Notes: generated from the sequence alone by a model not told the origin. 64,000 nt of DNA from Variovorax sp. HW608 (GCF_900090195.1 NZ_LT607803.1:2852001-2916000); one strand, 5' to 3'. Shown: positions 32,808-41,351, numbered from the stretch's first letter. Numbers and translations: made by a program.

Positions 32808-34325
32808 ATGCCGTACATGCCCGCCTTCATCGCGCCCTCCCGCTTCACCGACCCGGACGCCGCCCTCGAACAGGTCCGCCTCATCTATGCCGGGGGCCTG
32901 CAGCATCTGCGCGACGCGATGCAGCGCTTCGTCGCCGGCGAGACCCTGCCGGGGCGTGTGCGGGCCTGCTACCCCTTCGTGCGCGTGCACACGCACACCG
33001 CCACGCGGCAGACCCCGGCGGCCAATGCGGGGCTGAGCTACGGCTTCGTCTCGGGGCCGGGCCGCTTCGAGACGACGCTCACGCGGCCGGACCTGTTCCG
33101 GCGCTACTACCGCGAGCAGTTCAGGCTGCTGCTCGAAAACCACCGGGTCGAACTCGAGATCGGCACCAGCACGCAGCCGATCCCGATCCACTTCTCCTTT
33201 GCCGAGAACGACCACATCGAAGGCACGATGAGCGCCGAGCGCCGAGCCCTGATGCGCGACGTGTTCGACCTGCCGGACCTGGGCGCGATGGACGACGGCA
33301 TCGCCAACGGCACCTTCGAAGCCCGGCCCGGCGAGGCGCAGCCGCTGTCTCTCTTCACAGCCGCGCGGGTCGACTACTCGCTGCACCGCCTGCGCCACTA
33401 CAGCGGCACGGCGCCGGACTGGTTCCAGAATTTCGTGCTCTTCACCAACTACCAGTTCTACATCGACGAATTCGTGCGCCTCGGCCACGAGGCGATGGCC
33501 GACGCGAACAGCGAATACATCGCCTTCATCGAGCCCGGCAACGTGATCACGCGCCGCCGGGGCCTCTCGGCCGGCGCGAGCGAGCTCTACGGCAGCCTGC
33601 TGGACGGCACGCAGGGCACGCCGCCCGCGCGCCTGCCGCAGATGCCCGGCTACCACCTCGTGCGCGAGGACTGCACCGGCATCTCGATGGTCAACATCGG
33701 CGTCGGCCCGGCCAACGCCAAGACCATCACCGACCACGTCGCGGTGCTGCGCCCGCACGCCTGGATGATGCTCGGCCACTGCGCCGGACTGCGGCAGGGG
33801 CAGCAGCTCGGCGACTACGTGCTGGCGCATGCCTACGTGCGCGAGGATCACGTGCTGGACGAAGAGCTGCCGCTGTGGGTGCCGATCCCGGCGCTGTCGG
33901 AAATCCAGCTCGCGCTCGAGAAGGCGGTGGCCGATGTCACCGGCATGCAGGGCACCGAGCTCAAGAAGATCATGCGCACGGGCACCGTCGCGAGCACCGA
34001 CAACCGCAACTGGGAGCTGCTGCCCGGCAACCAGCCGCAGCGCCGCTTCAGCCAGAGCCGCGCGGTGGCGCTCGACATGGAAAGCGCCACCATCGCCGCC
34101 AACGGCTTCCGCTTCCGCGTGCCCTACGGCACCCTGCTGTGCGTGAGCGACAAGCCGCTGCACGGCGAGATCAAGCTGCCGGGCATGGCCAACCAGTTCT
34201 ACCGCGAGCGCGTCGAGCAGCATCTGCGCATCGGCATGGCGGCGATCGACATCCTGCGCCAGGAAGGGTCGAGCCGGCTGCACAGCCGCAAGCTGCGCAG
34301 CTTCGCGGAGGTCGCGTTCCAGTAG
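32808..34325 (+). CDS. amn: AMP nucleosidase
   Basis: A 505-residue protein that hydrolyses AMP to adenine and ribose-5-phosphate. The N-terminal AMNp_N domain (residues about 1-170) contains PYGFVSGPGRFETTL-like sequence (here LSYGFVSGPGRFETTL). The C-terminal domain is a PNP/UDP phosphorylase fold with INIGVGPANAKTITDHVAVLRPHAWMMLGHCAGLR read in parts, and the nucleoside-site ALDMESATIAANGFRFRVPYG. The start at 32808 is preferred; a second Met three codons later is possible, and the frame is open far upstream only because of the GC-rich repeat gene. It is 29 bp after gor. Confidence 0.92.
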   Translation: MPYMPAFIAPSRFTDPDAALEQVRLIYAGGLQHLRDAMQRFVAGETLPGRVRACYPFVRVHTHTATRQTPAANAGLSYGFVSGPGRFETTLTRPDLFRRYYREQFRLLLENHRVELEIGTSTQPIPIHFSFAENDHIEGTMSAERRALMRDVFDLPDLGAMDDGIANGTFEARPGEAQPLSLFTAARVDYSLHRLRHYSGTAPDWFQNFVLFTNYQFYIDEFVRLGHEAMADANSEYIAFIEPGNVITRRRGLSAGASELYGSLLDGTQGTPPARLPQMPGYHLVREDCTGISMVNIGVGPANAKTITDHVAVLRPHAWMMLGHCAGLRQGQQLGDYVLAHAYVREDHVLDEELPLWVPIPALSEIQLALEKAVADVTGMQGTELKKIMRTGTVASTDNRNWELLPGNQPQRRFSQSRAVALDMESATIAANGFRFRVPYGTLLCVSDKPLHGEIKLPGMANQFYRERVEQHLRIGMAAIDILRQEGSSRLHSRKLRSFAEVAFQ

Positions 34326-34335
34326 CGTCGCGCGC

Positions 34336-35022
34336 CTAGGCGCCGAAGAGTTCGGGGAGTTCCCGCTGCGCCTTGGCGGTGACCGCGAGGGCGCGGTCGT
34401 CGAGGTCCTGGCGGACCCAGTCGCGGCGCAGCGCGAGTTGCAGCCATGCCGCGCCCAGCGCGCCGCCCAGATGCGGGCGCCTTTCGCTCCAGTCCAGGCA
34501 GGCGCAGGCGAAACGGCGGCGGGAGCTGCGCAGGGCGTCGACGTCGATGCCCAGGGTTTCGAGCGCGATGGCGCCTTCGGAGGTCAGCCTGTAGTCGCCG
34601 TCGTCGGACGTGCCTTGCAGCCAGCCTTGCGCATGCAGGCGATCGTGCAGCGCGACGCCGGCGGCGCCGGCCATGTGGTCGTAGCAGGTACGCGCACTGC
34701 GCAGGCGGCTCGGCGTGGTGGGTCGGAACTCGCCGCGCGGCGTGCCCGCGACGACGAGCAGGCTTTCGAGCGCGGTCGCCACCTGACCGCTCGCGAGGCG
34801 GAAGTAGCGGTGCTTGCCCTGGGCGACGGACTCGACGAGGCGCTGCTCCTTGAGGCGCGACAGGTGCGCGCTGGCCGTCGATGCCGCGACCTCGGCGACC
34901 GTGGCGAGTTCCGTGGCCGTGCGCGCGTGGCCATCCATCAGGCAGCACAGCATGCGGGCGCGCGCGGGCTCGGCAATGGCGCCGGCCAGGCGGGCAAGAT
35001 CGACGTCGGCATTTGCATCCAC
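34336..35022 (-). CDS. ArsR-type winged-helix regulator
   Basis: A 228-residue regulator. Residues about 8-80 form an ArsR-like winged helix: LARLAGAIAEPARARMLCCLMDG, then TATELATVAEVAASTASAHLSRLKEQRLV, then the wing SVAQGKHRYFRLASGQVA. The C-terminal half contains CYDHMAGAAGVALHDRL, a pattern seen in long ArsR-family proteins. No metal-binding CxC motif is in the usual helix, so the signal is probably not a metal. The start is a GTG at 35022; no upstream ATG in frame gives a sensible N-terminus. It is divergent from the P450 gene 51 bp away and likely represses it through the inverted repeat at 35040-35067. Confidence 0.82.
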   Translation of the reverse strand: MDANADVDLARLAGAIAEPARARMLCCLMDGHARTATELATVAEVAASTASAHLSRLKEQRLVESVAQGKHRYFRLASGQVATALESLLVVAGTPRGEFRPTTPSRLRSARTCYDHMAGAAGVALHDRLHAQGWLQGTSDDGDYRLTSEGAIALETLGIDVDALRSSRRRFACACLDWSERRPHLGGALGAAWLQLALRRDWVRQDLDDRALAVTAKAQRELPELFGA

Positions 35023-35039
35023 ATTTCGATCGTAAGCGA

Positions 35040-35067
35040 AGTGTGTCTGCAAGAGAAAGTCCACACT
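35040..35067. promoter_or_regulatory. Inverted repeat between the ArsR-type and P450 genes
   Basis: AGTGTG (35040-35045) and CACACT (35062-35067) are perfect complements with a 16-bp spacer and occupy most of the 51-bp divergent intergenic space. They would cover the start region of the P450 transcript. The most likely binder is the adjacent ArsR-type protein; that is inferred from location alone. Confidence 0.45.
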
Positions 35068-35073
35068 CCCGCC

Positions 35074-36225
35074 ATGACACACACTGCGCCACCCGGCGAC
35101 GCCATCGCGGCCGTCACGCATCCGAATCCCTACCCGTGGTACGCCGCGCTGCGAAGCGGTCCGGCCGTGGTCCGCGACGAACGGCTGCGGCTCTGGATCG
35201 CGAGCCGGGCCGACGTGGTGCGCGACCTGCTGACGAACGACGCGCTGCGGGTGCGCCCTGTCGCCGAGCCAGTACCTGCCGCGATCGCAGGAACGCCTGC
35301 GGGCGAAGTGTTCGGGCAGCTGGTGCGGATGAACGAGGGCGACACGCATGCGACGCACAAGCCCGTGCTGCAGCGCGCGCTGGCCGGACTGGACCTCGCA
35401 TCGGCGCACGAGGCCGCAATGCACATCGCGGCGCGGATGTCGCACGCACCGTTGTCCGGCTTGTGCCTTGCGTATCCGGTGCGTGCGGTGGCCCACCTGC
35501 TGGGCTTCGCCGACGAGGAGCTTGCGCACCTGTCCGACTGGATGCGCGAGTTCGTCGCATGCCTTTCGCCGCTTTCGACGCCCGCGCAACTCGATGCCGC
35601 AAGCAGCGCCGCCGCCGCGTTGATGGAGCGCTTCGAGCGCCTTGCGGATGCCCGCCCCGCGCCGCGCGGCAGCCTGCTCGCGGCCGTACAGGCCGAGGCC
35701 TCGGAGCCACGCTCGCGCACCCTGCGCGCGAATCTCGTCGGCCTGTTGTCGCAGACCTGCGAAGCGACCGCCGGCCTTCTGGGCAACAGCCTCGCGGCAC
35801 TGGCGCGCGAGCCGGACCTTCGGCGCAGGCTCGCTTCCCGCTGGGAACTGTTGCCGGCACTCGTCGAGGAAGTCGCGCGCCACGATCCCTCGGTGCAGAA
35901 CACGCGCCGCTTCGTCGCCCGGTCCACCTTCGTCGACGGCACCCTGCTCGCGCCGGGCGACGCGGTCCTGCTCGTGCTCGCCGCGGCGAACCGCGATCCG
36001 GCGCTCAACCCCGCGCCCGCGACCTTCGAGCTGATGCGGACCCATCGGCAAACGCTCGGCTTCGGCTACGGCCCGCATGCCTGCCCCGGCCAGGCGCTCG
36101 CATTCACGATCGCGGCGGCGGGGCTCCGGGCACTGCTGTCAGCCGGCCTCCGCACCGAAGCGCTGCTGGCGCGCGGATGGGACTACCAGCCGTCCGTCAA
36201 TGCGCGGATCCCGCGCTTTCATTGA
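35074..36225 (+). CDS. Cytochrome P450
   Basis: A 383-residue soluble bacterial P450. The heme-binding loop is LGFGYGPHACPGQALA with the thiolate C337. The K-helix ExxR is EVAR near residue 272. The I-helix region LLSQTCEATAGLLGN has a Glu-Ala-Thr in place of the more common acid-Thr pair, retaining the threonine used in oxygen activation. No membrane anchor is present, so ferredoxin-type redox partners are needed; none is in this window. The substrate is unknown. Its tail overlaps the convergent flavin-binding gene by 29 bp. It is probably controlled by the divergent ArsR-type gene. Confidence 0.9.
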   Translation: MTHTAPPGDAIAAVTHPNPYPWYAALRSGPAVVRDERLRLWIASRADVVRDLLTNDALRVRPVAEPVPAAIAGTPAGEVFGQLVRMNEGDTHATHKPVLQRALAGLDLASAHEAAMHIAARMSHAPLSGLCLAYPVRAVAHLLGFADEELAHLSDWMREFVACLSPLSTPAQLDAASSAAAALMERFERLADARPAPRGSLLAAVQAEASEPRSRTLRANLVGLLSQTCEATAGLLGNSLAALAREPDLRRRLASRWELLPALVEEVARHDPSVQNTRRFVARSTFVDGTLLAPGDAVLLVLAAANRDPALNPAPATFELMRTHRQTLGFGYGPHACPGQALAFTIAAAGLRALLSAGLRTEALLARGWDYQPSVNARIPRFH

Positions 36226-37180
36226 GCCGAGCAACCTCGGCCCAGTCGCCCGTGCCAGCGAGGAACGGCGACAGCTCCGTGCGGCCCCAGCGCAGCGCAA
36301 GCGCGGCGGAGCGATGCAGCGCCGAGACGACCTGCATGCGGAGCAGCCGCTCGGCCCCTTCGAATGCGGCCAGCTCTTCCCCTTCCCACACCACTTCGGC
36401 ACTCACCGCGACCTGCAGAAGATCACCGGTCTCGAAGTCGATGAACAGCAGGCCGGCATGCGGGTTCAGCGCAATATTGCCGAGCGTGTTGAAGAAGGTA
36501 TTGCCGTTGAAATCCGGCGCGATCAGCGTGCCGCCCGAGGACACCCGCACGAAGCCCGGCCGGCCGCCGCGATGCGAGACGTCGATGCCATGCGACGCAT
36601 CGCCATCCCCCACCGACGGATGTGCGGTCGCGATGAAGAAGGTGTCGGCGTTCTCGATGATGCGCCGGGCCGCTGCATCCACACGGTCCATGCGGCGCGC
36701 TTCGAACGCGGAACGGCCCTCGTCCACGAACACCGGCTCGCGCGCCTGGATGTACCGCGGGCAGTTGCCGAAGCTCTGCCGCACTTCGACCGTGAAGCCC
36801 TGCGCATCGATCTCCGACACGATGCCGTTCATGCGGTTGCGCCGCCGCGTCTGCGGCTCGATGCCCAGCAGCCCGATCGGCGTACCAGCCGCCAACGCAC
36901 CGGAAAGCGGATCGTCCGCGGCCGCCAACGCATCGATGCGCAGGTGGTGCGCGTCGGGCGAATGCGCGAATCCGGGCGGCGCCGCGAGCACGCTCGCCCA
37001 CGGCTGGCCTGCTGGGTCGAGGCTGCCCGCGATCATGAAGGGCAGTTGCGCGAAGAAGCTCCGGTGCTGGTCCGGCATGAAGTCGCGCAGGATGCGCGGG
37101 CCGAACGCCGCGAGCTTGTCGGCGGCGCCCACGCGCGCCTGCATCGAGCGCTCGCCTTCATGCCAGGGATCGGTGTTCAT
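36197..37180 (-). CDS. Pyridoxamine 5'-phosphate oxidase-fold flavin-binding protein
   Basis: A 327-residue split-barrel flavin-binding protein. Two PNPOx-like barrels are recognisable: SFFAQLPFMIAGSLDPAGQPWAS at about residues 41-63, and FFIATAHPSVGDGDASHGIDVSHRGG at about 177-202, followed by NTFFNTLGNIALNPHAGLLFIDF. This fold binds FMN and either reduces small molecules or acts as a flavoprotein of unknown role. The ATG at 37180 overlaps the stop of the glutathione S-transferase gene by four bases (ATGA), so the two are coupled. Confidence 0.85.
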   Translation of the reverse strand: MNTDPWHEGERSMQARVGAADKLAAFGPRILRDFMPDQHRSFFAQLPFMIAGSLDPAGQPWASVLAAPPGFAHSPDAHHLRIDALAAADDPLSGALAAGTPIGLLGIEPQTRRRNRMNGIVSEIDAQGFTVEVRQSFGNCPRYIQAREPVFVDEGRSAFEARRMDRVDAAARRIIENADTFFIATAHPSVGDGDASHGIDVSHRGGRPGFVRVSSGGTLIAPDFNGNTFFNTLGNIALNPHAGLLFIDFETGDLLQVAVSAEVVWEGEELAAFEGAERLLRMQVVSALHRSAALALRWGRTELSPFLAGTGDWAEVARLNESAGSAH

Positions 37181-37821
37181 GCGGCCAACCCGACGCGCGA
37201 TGCGACCATCGGCACGAAGCCCGGCAGCGCTTCGATGCGTGCCAGCCACGCACGCACGTGCGGATAGTTCGCGAGCGACACATTGCCTTCCGGCGCGCGG
37301 GCCACGTAGCTGTAGTTCGCGACGTCGGCCAGCGTCGGCGACGCGCCGGCCAGGAAGGGGCGCGCGGCGAGTTCGTCGTTCATCACGCGCAGCAGCTCGT
37401 GCGATCGCGCAATGATCTCGGCCGGATCCTTGGGCAGGCCGAAAAGCACGATGACGCGCGCCGTTGCCGGGCCGCCCGCGAGTTGCCCGGCCGCGACCGA
37501 CAGCCAGCGCTGCACCTGCGCGGCCCCGAACGGGTCGCGCGGATACCAGCGCCCCGGATCGTCCGCATAGCGCTCGTTGAGGTAGACCATGATCGCGTTC
37601 GAATCGGCCACGGTTACGTCGCCGTCCTCGATCACCGGCACCTGTCCGAAGGCGTTGCGGCGCAGGAATTCGGGCGTGCGATGCGCGCCGGCGCGCATGT
37701 CGACCTCGACGGCCTCGAACGGCAAGCCGAGCAGCGAAAGAAAGAGGCGCACACGATGCGAGTGGCCGGAAAGAGATGCGCTGTACACCTTGATCGGCTG
37801 GGCGGGACGCTTGGCATTCAT
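37177..37821 (-). CDS. Glutathione S-transferase
   Basis: A 214-residue GST. The N-terminal thioredoxin-like domain has YSASLSGHSHRVRLFLSLLG with the likely catalytic serine, the cis-proline segment GQVPVIEDGDVTVADSNAIMVYLNERY, and an all-alpha C-terminal domain after residue 90. It conjugates or reduces electrophiles with glutathione in the cytoplasm and fits with gor nearby. In related genomes such genes are often divergent from a LysR gene; here a decapitated LysR start is found at 37930. It is coupled to the downstream flavin-binding gene. Confidence 0.9.
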   Translation of the reverse strand: MNAKRPAQPIKVYSASLSGHSHRVRLFLSLLGLPFEAVEVDMRAGAHRTPEFLRRNAFGQVPVIEDGDVTVADSNAIMVYLNERYADDPGRWYPRDPFGAAQVQRWLSVAAGQLAGGPATARVIVLFGLPKDPAEIIARSHELLRVMNDELAARPFLAGASPTLADVANYSYVARAPEGNVSLANYPHVRAWLARIEALPGFVPMVASRVGLAA

Positions 37822-37929
37822 GTGAGTTCTCCTGACGGGCTGTGATGGAGGTCATTCTGGTTTGCTGCCTGCCGGGAAACAATGGTGCAGATTGCACTTG
37901 ACTGCTTCGGTTTCCGGTTTAATCGCGCC

Positions 37930-37957
37930 ATGGACCGACTCAAAGCCATGCAGACAG
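37930..37957 (+). pseudogene. Remnant of the first ~9 codons of a LysR-family regulator
   Basis: An ATG at 37930, divergent from the GST gene, encodes MDRLKAMQT, the conserved opening of LysR-type regulators of the MDRLxAMxxFVRVVExGSF class (compare MDRIAAMTAFVRVVEAG in the intact gene at 43933). After the ninth codon the similarity stops, and the frame ends 20 codons later. A LysR gene next to GST was therefore cut at about 37957, and the rest is absent from this window. The junction coincides with a change to lower-GC sequence, marking the left edge of an inserted or rearranged segment. Confidence 0.6.
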
Positions 37958-37965
37958 TCGCGCCT

Positions 37966-38000
37966 AACAGATTGTCAAAATACTCAACAGAGTGTCAAAA
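37966..38000. repeat. Two 15-bp direct repeats with a 20-bp period
   Basis: AACAGATTGTCAAAA (37966-37980) and AACAGAGTGTCAAAA (37986-38000) differ at one position and start exactly 20 bp apart. They begin nine bp after the point where the LysR gene is cut. Repeated transposase-binding sites beginning with TGTCA near an element end are typical of Tn7/Tn5053/Mu-type transposons, so this may be a transposon terminus. No second end was identified. Confidence 0.55.
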
Positions 38001-38483
38001 ACTTCGCCCGACTTGAAAAGTTAAGAATACAGAGTTTCAACACCGAACGCACTCCTCCCAACGGGCGGTGCTTCACGAGCCCTCTCTTTGCGTGCCGCGC
38101 ACCAACTTCTTCGAACAACGCACGTGAGGTCGTGTGCGGATCAGAAGTTCTTCTCGATCATTCGCGGGCACCCGAATTTGCAATGCCTCCACGTGACGAA
38201 GAAGTCCGTACGGTCGTCACGCCCTGTGCTCTCAGCTAGCCTCCGGGCTTTGACTCCGCAAGCTTCCCTCGATAGTATTCGGCGAATACACGGAATGAAC
38301 GTCATGCCGCACCTCTTCATGATGCCCTCCATGAACGCGATGAATCGCGTGTGTGGAAGCGTGCGTCCGCGGATGCAGAGCAATCGATCGCGAGTCTCGA
38401 AAGTCGAGACCTTCCTCGCCTCCTCTGCTCATCGTTCAAATCCAGGAGCCTGAAACGCCCGGGCTCCGTCCCAGGAGCCCATC
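38001..38483. other. Lower-GC stretch without a recognisable gene; inverted repeat at 38394-38410
   Basis: No confident gene is seen. A minus-strand frame of 80 codons (38141-38383) is open but unrecognised and lacks a ribosome-binding site. GTCTCGA (38394-38400) and TCGAGAC (38404-38410) form a perfect 7-bp inverted repeat with a 3-base loop about 74 bp upstream of the AAA+ gene start, a possible operator or leader hairpin. Composition differs from the chromosomal genes on either side. Confidence 0.4.
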
Positions 38484-39746
38484 GTGTTCTCGATACAAGA
38501 CGATGTCCCGGCAGGCTTCCGTCTCTCTGGAATAGCCCGCCCTCATCCTCACAGGCCCTTCGAGCTGCTGCTACCGCTGGCCCTTGCCGATGAGCTGCGC
38601 GAGAAGGAGCAAGAGCGCGCACGGATTGCTCAGGCGGCCCGCGAAGCGGAGGAGGATCTGCGGCGCGAGGAATTTCGGACGCGGTCGAGCCCTCCAGCAG
38701 CGGCGCCTGCCGCCCCTGTGCCAAACCCCATCGCATTCGTGACGGCCTTCGAGCGCGGTGTGCTACGGCGAAGGCGCGACCGCCAGCACCCTGTCCTTCG
38801 CGGCGAAGAACTGCTGAGGGTGATCGGGCGCATCGCCACCCTTCGTGACAAGGACTACCAGAAGCGCGAACTCGAGCTCACCAAGAAGCTCGAGCTCGCT
38901 GGTGCACTGCGCGGAGTTGCCAATCCCGCGTTCCGACCGCAAAAATGGGCGAAAGCTCTTGAATATCTGCGAGAGGCCCATCCGCACTTCGCCGAGGTCA
39001 CGGACTTCGTGGCTCGCCGTGTGACGCTTTCGACTCACGGACGTCAGCCTCTGAGGATCCCGCCGATCCACCTGTGGGGAGATCCTGGACTCGGGAAGAC
39101 TCACTACGCCAACGATCTGGCCCGGGCGCTTGGAGCGCCAATCCGTCGGCACTCCTTTGAGAACGCCCAGACCACCTCCATGCTCCTCGGCACCGAACGA
39201 CATTGGAGTACCGCCAGCCAAGGGATGATCTTTCAAGAGATCTGCCTGGGGAGGGTAGCCAATCCGGTGTTCCTGCTCGATGAGCTCGACAAGGCTCCCA
39301 GGGGATCCCAATACGATCCCTTGGCTGCGCTCCATTCATTGCTTGAGCCGGTCACAGCATGCAGAGCACGCGATGCGTCGCTCGATATTGAGTTCGATGC
39401 GAGTCTGGCGACTTACATCGCGACATCCAACGATCCAAGCAGGGTGCCCGAGTCGCTTCGCTCTCGATTTCGCGAGTTTCATATCCAGCCCCCGACCGGG
39501 GCGGACGCATTGTTGGCTGCGCGAGTAGTTGCGACAGCTGCCACGCAACAACTTGGCATTGGCGGGTTCGCTGCGACTTGCCCTGCAATCTGCAAAAAAC
39601 TTGCTCATCTCACAGCGCGAGAGATTTATCAGGCCGTGCAGGACGCGGCCGCTCGGGCCGTTGATGCCGGCCGATTTCACCTGCTCCTCGCCGACCTGCC
39701 GCTCGACGCTCTTGATCCGGATGAGCGTGGGACAACGCTCCATTGA
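38484..39746 (+). CDS. Lon-like AAA+ ATPase lacking a protease domain
   Basis: A 420-residue protein. Residues about 35-80 form a charged helical segment. The AAA+ module begins near residue 190, with Walker A in HLWGDPGLGKTHYA, Walker B in VFLLDELDKA, a sensor-1 region in YIATSNDPSRVP and an arginine finger region in LRSRFREF. The layout between the Walker motifs resembles the ATPase module of Lon (NPVFLLDEIDK followed by DPxxALLExL; here DPLAALHSLLEP). The C-terminal serine-lysine protease domain of Lon is absent, as are its N-terminal domains. The start is GTG with AGGAG six bases upstream. It lies among degraded genes, is itself intact and has no partner gene. Function is unknown; an unfoldase or remodelling role is inferred. 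Confidence 0.75.
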   Translation: MFSIQDDVPAGFRLSGIARPHPHRPFELLLPLALADELREKEQERARIAQAAREAEEDLRREEFRTRSSPPAAAPAAPVPNPIAFVTAFERGVLRRRRDRQHPVLRGEELLRVIGRIATLRDKDYQKRELELTKKLELAGALRGVANPAFRPQKWAKALEYLREAHPHFAEVTDFVARRVTLSTHGRQPLRIPPIHLWGDPGLGKTHYANDLARALGAPIRRHSFENAQTTSMLLGTERHWSTASQGMIFQEICLGRVANPVFLLDELDKAPRGSQYDPLAALHSLLEPVTACRARDASLDIEFDASLATYIATSNDPSRVPESLRSRFREFHIQPPTGADALLAARVVATAATQQLGIGGFAATCPAICKKLAHLTAREIYQAVQDAAARAVDAGRFHLLLADLPLDALDPDERGTTLH

Positions 39747-39811
39747 AGTATTGCTGATCTCCGAATGGGGTCGAGAGGTCGCGACGTTGATCGGGATTTC
39801 GGCCCCGCGAA

Positions 39812-40572
39812 TCAGCGCTCCTGAACCATCTCGAAGCGAACGGTGACCTGGTAGGTGGTCTCCCTGCCTGCGAGACTCGGCGGCACAGCGGGATAGATGG
39901 CGTTCTCCACGGCCGCCAATGCGGCACGATCCGTCAGCCCCATGCCGCTGGACCGGATGATGCGCGGGTTGCGCGCCACGCCGTCACGAAACACGAACTC
40001 CACCCGCGCATGGCCCTGGAATCCGGCATCGCGCGCTGCGGACGGGTAGACCAGGGCGGCCTGGATGGCCGCACGCAGCCGGGCCACCAGGTCGGCCTCG
40101 GCCTGGCGATCGTCGGAGGGCGGCCCTGCGGTCGAGGCAGGGGTCGAGGCAGGTGTCGGCGGTGCTGTCGTGGGTGGCGCGGCTTGCGCGGATGGCGCCA
40201 CCCCGCCTCGGGATTCGGCGTCGCCGGCGCCGGGGAAACAGGCGGCGGCTTTGGCGCAGGTGATGCGCTGACCCGAGGCACCGGTCGGGCCGGCGGTCGA
40301 ACCGCGGCCCTGGGCGGGTCGGGTGGGTGTTGCAATGGCGCAGGCGGCTGCGGGGTCCGTGGCGCGGGCGTCTGCGGCTCGGGCGCCCCGACCGGATCGA
40401 CCAGTGCCAGTCGCAGGCCCTCAGGGGACGCGGCGTGGGACCAGCTCGCAGGCTTGACCCACGTCGTGATGCCGCCCAGCAGAACCAACTCCATGAGCAG
40501 TGCGAGCGTGATGACGACGGCCGGTGGCAACTCGCCGCGAACCGGGCCCGGCCGCTCGGCTTCGTCGCGCAT
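39812..40572 (-). pseudogene. TonB-family energy transducer, frameshifted
   Basis: The N-terminal part (from the ATG at 40572) has a membrane anchor (AVVITLALLMELVLLGGITTW) and a long proline-rich spacer (PAPRTPQPPAPLQHPPDPP), as in TonB. The C-terminal TonB domain (AAIQAALVYPSAARDAGFQGHARVEFVF, read in parts) lies in a different frame beginning at a GTG at 40201. The two frames join if one G is added in the G-run at about 40201-40204 (minus strand GGGG). TonB transmits proton-motive energy to outer-membrane receptors. The frameshift could be real decay, a phase-variable tract or a sequencing error. The ATG overlaps the TGA of the exbD remnant (TGATG), a normal exbD-tonB junction. Confidence 0.75.
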
Positions 40573-40665
40573 CACCGGAGATCCTGGGTGGCTATTCCGA
40601 TCTGCATGATGCCGCTCTGGCGACAGGCATCCATCACGCGGATGAGTTCCTGCAAGGGCGTTGGT
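40572..40665 (-). pseudogene. C-terminal remnant of exbD
   Basis: Directly upstream of tonB, and overlapping its start, the minus strand encodes a tail with TPLQELIRVMDACRQSG and IMQIGIATQ, which matches the conserved C-terminus of ExbD (typically xVMDxxRxAGxxxIGLAT). Upstream of about 40665 the similarity stops, so only about the last 30 codons survive. Together with the tonB frame this is the 3' end of an exbBD-tonB operon cut by rearrangement. The breakpoint is approximate. Confidence 0.65.
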
Positions 40666-40899
40666 TCACTAAAGTTGTGGGAATTTTCGACTAACCCTGA
40701 TCGGGGTTGCGGAAACTTTGCCAAAACGCGTCGCGCCAAACCAACAGGCGAAGTCATCGGTCGCGAGAACGAGTCTTGAGCAGAAGAGTGGATCGCTCGA
40801 CGAGCGCTATTGAAATTTCGTTGCGCTCTTAGGGCTATGGCCTCCGAGCACTGGTAGGGCGATGGCCGAGGCGGGACCACGCAGAATCGCATCATCATG

Positions 40900-41094
40900 A
40901 TGACCCAGCCGCGAAATCTCTCCGACGAGGATCTTCTCGACCGCGCGCATCAGCTTCGGCTCCTGGCACTTCGCGGCCACGCGGAAGCTCGCGGACCTGC
41001 TCACGAGCACGAACGCAAAATCCGGCGCCGGTTTGGCAGTGCAACCACGCTGAGCGCACCGTTAGAGGCGCCTGCGCGCAGGCGTCGCTTTTGA
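40900..41094 (+). CDS. Small hypothetical protein
   Basis: A 64-residue basic, helical protein: MTQPRNLSDEDLLDRAHQLR, followed by a GPAHEHERKIRRRFG segment. The pattern LSDEDLLxRAxxLRLLALRG plus GPAHExExxxRRRFG resembles a small uncharacterised family I recall from Burkholderiales; I cannot name a function. An alternative ATG lies three bases earlier. No clear ribosome-binding site is present. A 16-bp palindrome followed by a short T-tract overlaps its 3' end. Confidence 0.45.
   Translation: MTQPRNLSDEDLLDRAHQLRLLALRGHAEARGPAHEHERKIRRRFGSATTLSAPLEAPARRRRF
41069..41084 (+). terminator. 16-bp perfect palindrome with short T-tract
   Basis: CGCCTGCG (41069-41076) and CGCAGGCG (41077-41084) form a perfect palindrome near the end of the small gene, followed by TCGCTTTTG. 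It could be a weak intrinsic terminator, although it falls within the coding frame. A protein-binding palindrome is the alternative. Confidence 0.35.
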
Positions 41095-41351
41095 CGGTTC
41101 TGGTAGCGGCTAAGGGCCAGAGAGACACGGCGAGCGATCGTTTCGGGGCGTCCCTCGCGTCTGCTGTCCGGCCGGTGTGTGCCCCTTTGCGGACATCGCG
41201 CCCAGCGGCGCCGCGAGTGCCCCGGGAAAGCGGACGGTCGTGCATCCCGCAGTGTCTGGGTCGGATGTTGAAGCATTGCTCGCCTCGGCTCAGCGGCTCA
41301 CAATTCTCTGGCGAGCTTCGGAGCCGCTTTCTGCCCCACGAGAGCCTCGAG

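Noticed and set aside
29898..34325. Apparent 1475-codon plus-strand frame ending with AMP nucleosidase
   Set aside because: Only the last 505 codons match a protein family; the upstream part is an out-of-frame reading of the repeat gene and gor.
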